From contig DNFG01000161.1 of NCBI GenBank assembly GCA_003487005.1, positions 1 to 5,486 on the forward strand: a DNA stretch of 5,486 bases, read 5' to 3'. The position numbers and the translations under genes were made by a program. This DNA comes from Bryobacterales bacterium. Lineage in GTDB: Bacteria > Acidobacteriota > Terriglobia > Bryobacterales > Bryobacteraceae. Below the pieces are notes generated by a model. It was given only the letters and a program-made list of their open reading frames with translations, made no database searches and was not told where the DNA came from. Each line of letters opens with the position of its first letter. Within the stretch, counting starts at the first letter, position 1. Below are positions 1 through 5,486 of this stretch, piece after piece.

Positions 1-535
1 GGATGCCGGTGACCAAGGGCAGCCCGGAGGGCAGTTCGCCGCGGGGGGTGAGCAATTCGCCCTCTCCATCGATGAGCAGGGGACGTTCAGTGCCAGGCGT
101 GTCACCCGGCACGCGGATGAAGGCGATCGGTACACGTTCAACGATGTGAACGGAAATGCGGTTCGGCCAGACGCGCCGGACGGTGGCATCATGGACCCAC
201 TCGACGCGCTGGAGAGCCTTGCGCCGCTCCTCCGGATCGAGGCGGTAGAGGCTCTGGCCGCGGTCTTCGCGAAAGACGTGAAGGATGGAGGCCGCGAAGG
301 CGTGGCGGGCGCCGGTGATCGTGACGGCGGGATCCTGGCCATCCGGCTCCGGGGCGGCAAGGGCGAAGCGCGGGTCTTCGACGAGGAACTGTTCACCCCG
401 CACGAACAGCCATCCGGCGGCCAGGACGAGAACGACAAGGCCCAGCGTCCAGGCGGAAAACTGAAGGGTGCGACGGATGCGGAGGCGCGTCACCTCGCGC
501 GGTGGGAGTGGGTCGGGCTTATTGCGTTTAGCCAT
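1..535 (-). CDS. ftsQ: Cell division protein FtsQ, 3' end cut off by the window edge
   Basis: FtsQ is a bitopic inner-membrane divisome protein that recruits and regulates the FtsB/FtsL complex through its periplasmic part. The 178 visible residues show a short basic cytoplasmic tail (residues 1-25, with RLRIRR), one transmembrane helix (about 27-46, SAWTLGLVVLVLAAGWLFV), then a POTRA domain starting near DPRFAL (55-60). The POTRA region carries the typical FtsQ pattern VTITGARH (71-78), VFREDRGQSLYRLD (87-100), RRKALQRVEWV (104-114), RRVWPNRISVHIVERVPIAF (120-139) and then LLIDGEGELL (153-162). The C-terminal beta domain lies beyond base 1. The ATG at 535-533 was chosen because GAGGTG lies 7 nt upstream and because it gives a short cytoplasmic tail. 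It overlaps the murC stop by 8 bp, so translational coupling is likely. The reading frame is open to the window edge. Identification rests on motif and position and is strong; ftsA and ftsZ would be expected next, outside the window. Confidence 0.93.
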   Translation of the reverse strand, partial: MAKRNKPDPLPPREVTRLRIRRTLQFSAWTLGLVVLVLAAGWLFVRGEQFLVEDPRFALAAPEPDGQDPAVTITGARHAFAASILHVFREDRGQSLYRLDPEERRKALQRVEWVHDATVRRVWPNRISVHIVERVPIAFIRVPGDTPGTERPLLIDGEGELLTPRGELPSGLPLVTGI

Positions 536-1928
536 GCGGGTTCACCTCACGCAGACCTTTAAGGATGAGGGGGCCGGCGTCAGTTACGGAGCCAGCGCCC
601 AGGGTCAGGACGAGATCGCCAGGACGGAGTTCGATGAGCGTGCTGGCGGCGGCGCCTTGGACTGAGCCGGCATAGACGGCATCGGGGTGGCCCGCCTCCT
701 TCAGGCGGCGGGCGAAGAGTTCGGCATCGAGGCCCGGCAGAGGCGGTTCGGAAGCGGCATAGATGTCGAGGACACGGACGGCGTGAGCGTCGTGAAAGGC
801 CGTGGCGAATTCGTCGAGGAGCGCCTGGGTGCGGGTGAAGCGATGAGGCTGGAAGAGGACCACGAGGCGGCGGGGGGCGAGCAACCGGAGGGCTGCAAGG
901 GTGGCTCGGACCTCCGTGGGGTGGTGACCGTAGTCGTCGACGACCGTGATACCCTGGGCCTCTCCTCTGAACTCGAGGCGACGCGAGGGTCCGGCAAAGG
1001 CGGCCAGGGCACGGCGGGCGGCATCGGGTTCAATGCCCATGAGACAGGCGGCGGCCAGGGCGGCGGCGGCGTTCATAAGGTTGTGGGCGCCAAGCAGAGG
1101 GAGGTGAAAAGCACCGAGCGGGCGTCCATCCAGGGTGGCTTCAAAATCGCCGCCCGCGGCGTGGGCGTGGGCGTTGAGGAGGCGGAGGCGGGCGTCCGGG
1201 TGCTGGCCGTAGGTGAGCAGGCGGCAGCGAAAGCGGGGCAGGGCGGCGCGGACCTCGGCGTCATCGAGACAGACGGCGGCAGCGCCATGGAGGGCGGTCT
1301 GGTTGATGAACCGGACAAAGGCGGAGCGGGCGTTGTCGAAGGAGCCGTAGTGATCGAGGTGCTCGCGGTCGATGTTGGTGAGGACAGCGATCTCGGGATG
1401 GATCTGGAGGAAGGATCCATCGCTTTCATCCGATTCGGCGATGAACCAGGGGCCTGCGCCGAGGCGGGCATTGGCGTTTCCGAGGGCAGGCAGGAAGGCA
1501 CCGACAGCAGCGGTGGGGTCGAGGCCGGCTTCGAGGGCGATCGCGGTGAGCAGGCTGGTGACCGTCGTCTTCCCGTGGCTGCCGGCGACGGCGGCGGCGC
1601 GGCGGCGGCGCATGAGGGCGCCAAGGAGTTCACCGCGCGTGGCGATGGGCAGGCCGCGGCGGCGGGCTTCAGCGATCTCGGGGTTGTCTCCGGCGGCGGC
1701 GGAGGTGATGATCAACGCTTCGGCGGCGGCCGGGACATTGCCGGCGGAGTGGCCTTCGGCGACGGTGACTCCCAGGGCGGCAAGCTGCTCGGTGGCGCGG
1801 GACGCCTTCAGGTCCGAGCCGGAGATCTGGAGGCCGGAGTCGGCGCCCAGGCGGGCGAGGGCGCTCATGCCGATACCACCGATTCCGGTGAAGTGCAGGA
1901 CCTGGAGAGGCGAGAACATATCTCTCAT
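528..1928 (-). CDS. murC: UDP-N-acetylmuramate--L-alanine ligase MurC
   Basis: MurC is the cytoplasmic ATP-dependent ligase that adds L-alanine to UDP-MurNAc, the first peptide step of peptidoglycan precursor synthesis. The 466-residue product has the usual family length and all three Mur ligase domains. The N-terminal UDP-binding Rossmann motif is TGIGGIGMS (14-22). The ATP P-loop is GSHGKTT (116-122). The central domain shows ESDESDGSF (165-173), TNIDREHLDHYGS (184-196) and LGAHNLMNAAAA (279-290). The C-terminal domain shows SRRLEF (315-320), DDYGHHPTE (331-339), PHRFTRT (361-367) and LTLGAGSV (441-448). The GSHGKTT and DDYGHHPTE forms point to MurC rather than MurD, E or F; Mpl is less likely given the dcw context. 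The start at 1928-1926 has a weak GAGAT 10 nt upstream. A second in-frame ATG three codons on (1919-1917) is possible, but its only purine-rich stretch abuts the codon. The gene follows murG by 29 bp and overlaps ftsQ by 8 bp. Confidence 0.97.
   Translation of the reverse strand: MRDMFSPLQVLHFTGIGGIGMSALARLGADSGLQISGSDLKASRATEQLAALGVTVAEGHSAGNVPAAAEALIITSAAAGDNPEIAEARRRGLPIATRGELLGALMRRRRAAAVAGSHGKTTVTSLLTAIALEAGLDPTAAVGAFLPALGNANARLGAGPWFIAESDESDGSFLQIHPEIAVLTNIDREHLDHYGSFDNARSAFVRFINQTALHGAAAVCLDDAEVRAALPRFRCRLLTYGQHPDARLRLLNAHAHAAGGDFEATLDGRPLGAFHLPLLGAHNLMNAAAALAAACLMGIEPDAARRALAAFAGPSRRLEFRGEAQGITVVDDYGHHPTEVRATLAALRLLAPRRLVVLFQPHRFTRTQALLDEFATAFHDAHAVRVLDIYAASEPPLPGLDAELFARRLKEAGHPDAVYAGSVQGAAASTLIELRPGDLVLTLGAGSVTDAGPLILKGLREVNPHG
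543..548 (-). promoter_or_regulatory. Shine-Dalgarno site of ftsQ
   Basis: GAGGTG on the minus strand lies 7 nt before the ftsQ ATG and inside the last codons of murC. It supports this start and coupled translation of ftsQ with murC. Confidence 0.7.
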
Positions 1929-1938
1929 TTATTGTTGG

Positions 1939-1943
1939 ATCTC
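1939..1943 (-). promoter_or_regulatory. Weak Shine-Dalgarno-like site of murC
   Basis: GAGAT on the minus strand lies 10 nt ahead of the murC ATG at 1928. It falls in the 29-bp gap after the murG stop. The leader between it and the start is A-rich (CAACAATAA), unlike the surrounding G+C-rich DNA, which may keep the start unstructured. The match is poor. Confidence 0.35.
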
Positions 1944-1957
1944 AGCGGCACCGGGTG

Positions 1958-3040
1958 TCAATGCGCCAAGGCCACCTCCACGAGGATGTCGGCGGCACGG
2001 GCGGCGCCGCCTGGACGGGCGTGGGCGCGGGCGGCCTGGCTCATCGATTCGAGTTGGCCGGGCCGGGTGCGGAGTTCGAGCAAGGTTTGCGCGAGGCGTG
2101 CACCGGAAAGCTCGTTGTCGGTCAGAACGAGGGCGGCGCCGTTGCGGGCGAGGGCTTCGGCGTTATGTCGCTGGTGGTCGTCGGCGGCGAAGGGAAAAGG
2201 AATGAGGAGGCTGGGGCGGCCGGCGGCTGCGAGTTCACTGACCGCGCCGGCGCCGGCGCGGCTGATGACGAAATCGGCGTGACCATAGGCGGCGGGCATG
2301 TCGTCGAGAAACGCGCTGACCGTGCCGCTCAGACCCGCGGCGGCAAAGGCCCGGGCCGTGATTTCCTGCTCGGCTTCGCCCGTCTGGACGGTCAGGTGGA
2401 CGGGCGCTTGAGCGAGAAGAGGGAAGGCCTCCCGCGCGGCGCGGTTCAGGGTCTGGGAGCCACGGCTGCCGCCGGTGATGAGTACGCGGAAGACGGGTCC
2501 CGGCGGGTGCCATGGAATTTCGAAAAACTCCTCGCGCACGGGGAGGCCGCAGAGTTCGGCGCGCCCGGCCGGGAAGAAGCGGCGGGTCTCGTCGAACTGA
2601 ACGAGGGCCCGGCGCGTGAAGCGGGCGAAACGCCGGGTGACCAGCCCTGGGACGGCATTGGGCTCCATGGCGGCGATGGGCACGCGCCGCAGGATGGCCG
2701 CGAGCAGGGGAGGCGCAGCGGCATAGCCGCCCAGACTGAATAGAGCGGAGGCCCGAAACTGGGAGAGCAGCCCCGAACAGCGGGCCACGCTGGCGGGCAG
2801 TTGAAAAAGAGTGCGAAGGGTCTGCCGCAGGCCGACGCGCTGGAGGCCGCCGATGTCGATCCATTCGATGGAGAAGCCGCGCGCCGGAGCAAGCCTGGCC
2901 TCGATGCCGCGGCGGGTCCCGATGAAGAGGCACTCGTGACCGCGCCGCCGCAACTCCGACGCGACGGCGAGCAGAGGCAGTACGTGGCCACCGGTGCCGC
3001 CGCCGGCCATCACGAAGCGCAATTGGGCGGGTTGATTCAC
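1958..3040 (-). CDS. murG: MurG: GlcNAc transferase converting lipid I to lipid II
   Basis: MurG is a GT-B (GT28) glycosyltransferase, peripheral on the inner face of the membrane. It moves GlcNAc from UDP-GlcNAc to undecaprenyl-PP-MurNAc-pentapeptide. From the GTG at 3040 the product has 360 residues, the usual size. The N-terminal acceptor domain has the glycine loop GGGTGGHVLP (13-22), GGYAAAP (104-110) and MEPNAVPG (125-132), which is commonly HEQNAVPG. The C-terminal donor domain has LITGGSRGSQTLN (187-199), then SRAGAGAVSELAAAGRP (260-276), whose Glu corresponds to the uridine-ribose-binding Glu269 of E. coli, and PFPFAADDHQRHNAEAL (281-297). The GTG at 3040 was chosen because AGGTGG lies 6 nt upstream and the family motif begins near residue 10. 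An earlier in-frame GTG at 3091 would add 17 residues, overlap ftsW and lacks family support. The stop is TGA at 1960-1958. The gene sits 28 bp after ftsW and 29 bp before murC, so it is very likely in the same operon. Confidence 0.96.
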   Translation of the reverse strand: MNQPAQLRFVMAGGGTGGHVLPLLAVASELRRRGHECLFIGTRRGIEARLAPARGFSIEWIDIGGLQRVGLRQTLRTLFQLPASVARCSGLLSQFRASALFSLGGYAAAPPLLAAILRRVPIAAMEPNAVPGLVTRRFARFTRRALVQFDETRRFFPAGRAELCGLPVREEFFEIPWHPPGPVFRVLITGGSRGSQTLNRAAREAFPLLAQAPVHLTVQTGEAEQEITARAFAAAGLSGTVSAFLDDMPAAYGHADFVISRAGAGAVSELAAAGRPSLLIPFPFAADDHQRHNAEALARNGAALVLTDNELSGARLAQTLLELRTRPGQLESMSQAARAHARPGGAARAADILVEVALAH

Positions 3041-3046
3041 GCGTGA

Positions 3047-3052
3047 CCACCT
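3047..3052 (-). promoter_or_regulatory. Shine-Dalgarno site that fixes the murG GTG start
   Basis: AGGTGG on the minus strand lies 6 nt before the GTG at 3040, in the 28-bp gap after the ftsW stop. It favours this GTG over the in-frame GTG at 3091. Confidence 0.7.
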
Positions 3053-3068
3053 GATGGGCTGGCCGGGA

Positions 3069-4226
3069 TCATGGCTCCACGGCCCGGTCACTGACGCTGA
3101 GCAGCAGGCCGAAGAGCGTCAGGGTGGCAAGCAGCGAACTGCCGCCATAGCTGATCAGAGGCAACGGCAGGCCCTTGGTGGGGCCGAGACCGATGACGAC
3201 GCTGATATTGACGAGAGCCTGGGTCGTGATGAGAGACACGATGCCAAGCACAAGGTAGCGGCCGAAGCTGTCGCTGGTTCGCCAGAACAGACCCAGGCCG
3301 CGCCAGAAGATGGCGAGGTATCCGCCCAGCAGGAGCAGGCAGCCCGCGAAGCCCGTCTCCTCCGCGGCGACCCCAAAGATGAAATCCGTGAAGGCTTCAG
3401 GGAGAAAGCCGAGCTTCTGGTTGCTCTGCCCGAGGCCACGGCCGGTGAGGCCCCCGCTGGCCACGGCGATCCGGGATTGGCGGGGCTGATAGTCCGGGTC
3501 CCGCGCTGCCTTGGACTCGGCGATGATGGGAGCCAGCCACTGAAGCCGGGGGTTTTCCGCGACCATCTCCACGGTGATGCCGAGCGGCGCCATCACGCGG
3601 AAGATCCGGTATGGCTTCTGGATCAGAAAACCAGCGAACAGCACCAGACAAAGAGCGGCGGTCATGAAGAAATAGCGGCGTTCAATGCCTGCAACATAGA
3701 AGATGACCACCGCGGGCACGAGGAGGATGACGGCTGTGCCAAGATCGCCAACCGCGATCAGGACGGCCGTGAGGCCCACCACGAGCGCGGCGGGGCCGAG
3801 CGTGTGGCGGTCGTTTACCCCTTTCTTCCGCGCCTCCCGCTGGGCGACGAACCAGGCGACGAACAGGACGATCGCCGGCTTTGCGAACTCCGACGGTTGC
3901 AGGTTGAAGCGGGGAAGTTTGTACCAGCGGTGGGCAACCGGGTCCGCGAAAATCACCCCAATCAGCATCAGGACGACAAGACCGAGAGGGACAAGCACCC
4001 AATGCGGCTGGTTGAAGCGGCGGTAGTCGATCGACTTCAAAACAAAGAGGAGCACCAGCCCAAGACCCGCGAAACGAAGCTGTTTGTACGCGAACTCCCA
4101 GATCGGCCTTTCATACACGACCTCGGCCACCACGGAACTCGCGCTGTACACCATCACGAGACCGAAGGAGAGCAACAGAAGGATCGGGACGAAGAGCTTC
4201 CAGTCGGTGGTGAGCCGGGCTGTCAT
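3069..4226 (-). CDS. ftsW: FtsW: SEDS-family septal peptidoglycan glycosyltransferase
   Basis: FtsW is the multi-pass SEDS polymerase that joins lipid II into septal glycan strands with its partner class B PBP (FtsI). The 385-residue product has about ten hydrophobic segments (near 11-31, 47-65, 76-96, 113-129, 142-160, 162-179, 183-203, 281-308, 323-345, 355-379). SEDS signatures are NLQPSEFAKPA (108-118), SRIAVASGGLTGRGLG (251-266), FLPEAFTDFIFGVAAEE (274-290) and GLPLPLISYGGSS (352-364). Asp281 of TDFIF is the expected essential residue. Two features are unusual: GDLGT (160-164) stands where PDxGT is common, and the loop between YR (206-207) and YQ (246-247) is about 20 residues longer than in typical FtsW. 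The ATG at 4226 overlaps the murD TGA as ATGA. The frame stays open upstream inside murD, but that part has no family match. RodA is the alternative; the murD-ftsW-murG context favours FtsW. Confidence 0.95.
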   Translation of the reverse strand: MTARLTTDWKLFVPILLLLSFGLVMVYSASSVVAEVVYERPIWEFAYKQLRFAGLGLVLLFVLKSIDYRRFNQPHWVLVPLGLVVLMLIGVIFADPVAHRWYKLPRFNLQPSEFAKPAIVLFVAWFVAQREARKKGVNDRHTLGPAALVVGLTAVLIAVGDLGTAVILLVPAVVIFYVAGIERRYFFMTAALCLVLFAGFLIQKPYRIFRVMAPLGITVEMVAENPRLQWLAPIIAESKAARDPDYQPRQSRIAVASGGLTGRGLGQSNQKLGFLPEAFTDFIFGVAAEETGFAGCLLLLGGYLAIFWRGLGLFWRTSDSFGRYLVLGIVSLITTQALVNISVVIGLGPTKGLPLPLISYGGSSLLATLTLFGLLLSVSDRAVEP

Positions 4227-5472
4227 TGGGTGGGACCCTCCAATTGGCGGACGAGGTCCTTGAAGACCCGGCCGCGGTGCTCGAAACTGGTGAACTGATC
4301 GAAGCTGGCGCACGCAGGCGCCAGCAGAACTGTATCTCCGGGCCGTGCCGCGGCGTGAGAAGCACGCAAGGCGGTGGCCAGATCGCCACAATCGTGCAGC
4401 GGGACGGCCCCCGCCAGGGCAGTCTCCAGATCGCCTCGAATCCGGCCCGCGGCTGCGCCAATCAGCAGAACCGCCCGGGCGCGAGCCCGCAGAAGCGGAG
4501 CCAGCGGCGTATAGTCGCTGCCCTTGTCCTTGCCTCCGAGTACGATCCAGAGGCCGCCGGAGAAAGACTCGATCGCCTTGATCGTGGCATCGACATTGGT
4601 GGCCTTGGAGTCGTTGAAGTAGTCCACTCCGCCGATGCATCCCACGAATTCGAGCCGGTGTTCGACCCCCGGGAAGGACTTCACCGCGCCCCGGGCGACA
4701 TCCAGCGGCACACCGGCCAGCGCGGCCGCACAACCAGAGGCAAGGACGTTCTCGACGTTATGCACACCCCGCAGCGGTATCTCCGCGGCAGGCATCCATG
4801 CTTGGCCATCGGCCACCAGCATGCCGCCGTCCAGCCAGAATCCCTGATCCAGAGGGCCGGTGGTCTGAAACCAGCGCGTACGCGCCGTGGTCTGCCGGGC
4901 AAATCCGAACGTGACCGGGTCGGCGTGGTTGAGCACTGCGTGGTCATCGGGTTGCTGACAGGCAAACATGCGCTGTTTAGCGGCGGCATACTGCTCGAAC
5001 GAGCCATGCCGGTCGAGGTGGTCGGGAGTCACATTGAGAGCGATGCCCACGTGGATGCGCATTGTCGTGAGCATCTCGGTCTGAAAGCTGGAGAGCTCGA
5101 GTACCGTCCAGGTTTCGTCGCGCGTGTCCTCGGCGAAGGAGGCCAGGGCCACGCCGATATTGCCCCCCACCCTGACGGGCAGTCCGGCGGCCCGCAGCAA
5201 GTGGCCGCAGAGCGCTGTCGTGGTGGTTTTTCCGTTCGATCCGGTGACGGCGAGAACCCGGCCCCGCAGGAAGCGGGAGGCGAACTCCACGTCGCCGATG
5301 ACCGGCACGCCAGCGGCGCGGGCGGCCGCGAACAAGGGGGTCTCCGGGGGTACACCCGGGCTCAAGATCAGCAGATCCGCAGGATCGATGGCCTCGGGGC
5401 CCTGTCGCACGAATCGGACGCGATACTCTTCCAACACCACCCCGGCCTCCGGGATGGCGTCGAGCGGTCGCT
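4223..5472 (-). CDS. murD: UDP-N-acetylmuramoyl-L-alanine--D-glutamate ligase MurD, 5' end missing
   Basis: MurD is the cytoplasmic ATP-dependent ligase that adds D-glutamate to UDP-MurNAc-L-Ala. Visible are 415 residues, counted from Arg at 5470-5468 (RPLDAIPEAGVVLEEY). The family usually has about 440-460, so roughly the first 30-40 residues, with the N-terminal Rossmann glycine motif, are missing. Motifs in order are SPGVP (37-41), P-loop TGSNGKTTTT (76-85), GGNIG (102-106), ELSSFQTE (125-132), NVTPDHLDRHG (146-156), YAAAKQRMF (161-169) holding the expected carbamoylated Lys at 165, GVHNVEN (235-241), HRLEFV (271-276), FNDSKATN (285-292), LGGKDKG (311-317) and LLAPACASFDQF (382-393). ELSSFQTE and FNDSKATN identify MurD among the Mur ligases. 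The GTG at 5440 is an internal Val, not the start, because the coding frame continues upstream to the adapter junction. The stop TGA overlaps the ftsW ATG by 4 bp. No start or ribosome site is in the window. Confidence 0.96.
4237..4241 (-). promoter_or_regulatory. Shine-Dalgarno site of ftsW inside the murD end
   Basis: GGAGG on the minus strand, within the last codons of murD, lies 10 nt before the ftsW ATG. Together with the ATGA stop/start overlap it suggests translational coupling and supports the 4226 start. Confidence 0.6.
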
Positions 5473-5486
5473 AGATCGGAAGAGCA
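5473..5486 (+). other. Illumina TruSeq adapter remnant at the contig end
   Basis: The last 14 bases, AGATCGGAAGAGCA, are identical to the first 14 bases of the TruSeq read-1 3' adapter (AGATCGGAAGAGCACACG...). The final A separates it from the read-2 adapter, which continues with GT after AGAGC. Its position at the extreme end, and the loss of the murD frame exactly at this junction, support sequencing artefact rather than genome. Genuine sequence ends at about base 5472. Confidence 0.93.

Noticed and set aside
1..30. Adapter remnant at the left end, to match the right end
   Set aside because: The first bases continue the FtsQ reading frame (GLPLVTGI), and no adapter sequence is present.
146..562. 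Plus-strand open frame opposite ftsQ
   Set aside because: It is antisense to FtsQ, whose POTRA motifs are clear on the minus strand, and it has no recognisable features of its own.
1929..1957. Possible internal promoter in the A-rich gap between murG and murC
   Set aside because: The gap is only 29 bp and shows no convincing -35/-10 pair. The A-rich stretch is better explained as an unstructured translation start.
687..2282. A 531-codon open frame on the plus strand across murC and the end of murG
   Set aside because: It is antisense to two well-supported genes, its product is Gly/Glu/Ala-rich low complexity with no recognisable domain, and such long shadows are expected in G+C-rich DNA.
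3041..3091. Longer murG start at the GTG at 3091
   Set aside because: The 17 extra residues do not resemble MurG and would overlap ftsW, while the GTG at 3040 has AGGTGG at proper spacing.
3054..4298. A 414-codon open frame on the plus strand opposite ftsW
   Set aside because: The product is strongly charged and low in complexity (many His, Asp, Glu, Gln), as expected for the antisense of a hydrophobic membrane protein. No family motif is visible.
4227..4733. N-terminal extension of ftsW through the murD coding region to 4733
   Set aside because: The extension has no SEDS-like sequence and overlaps conserved murD codons. The ATGA overlap start at 4226 with an upstream GGAGG gives the normal FtsW N-terminus.

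Overview
The window is a compact piece of a bacterial division and cell wall (dcw) cluster, with every gene on the minus strand. Read in the direction of transcription (right to left) the order is murD (5' end missing), ftsW, murG, murC, ftsQ (3' end missing). Coding density is close to complete. murD and ftsW overlap by 4 bp and murC and ftsQ by 8 bp, while ftsW-murG and murG-murC are separated by only 28 and 29 bp. No RNA gene, mobile element, CRISPR array, promoter or terminator is visible, and no stretch over 300 bases lacks a gene.

The genes cover consecutive steps of one pathway. MurC adds L-Ala and MurD adds D-Glu to the UDP-MurNAc peptide in the cytoplasm. MurG converts lipid I to lipid II at the inner face of the membrane. 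FtsW is the SEDS glycan polymerase of the septum, and FtsQ is the bitopic POTRA protein of the divisome. Shine-Dalgarno-like sites sit ahead of ftsW, murG and ftsQ, and a weak one ahead of murC.

The DNA is G+C-rich (about two thirds by eye). murC passes directly into ftsQ with no murB or ddl between them. This layout, an FtsQ with the ending ERVPIAFIR, and a MurG with MEPNAVPG in place of HEQNAVPG, suggest an Acidobacteriota-like organism (Solibacter/Bryobacter type). That is an inference from recalled family patterns and was not tested by a search. The window looks like a short draft or metagenomic contig.

The clearest anomaly is technical. The last 14 bases (5473-5486) match the start of the Illumina TruSeq read-1 3' adapter. 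They are not genomic, and they create a false in-frame stop in murD just outside the last genuine codon. I found no sign of a novel biological system. The biological oddities are modest: a long extracytoplasmic loop and a PDxGT-to-GDLGT change in FtsW, and a variant acceptor-site motif in MurG.
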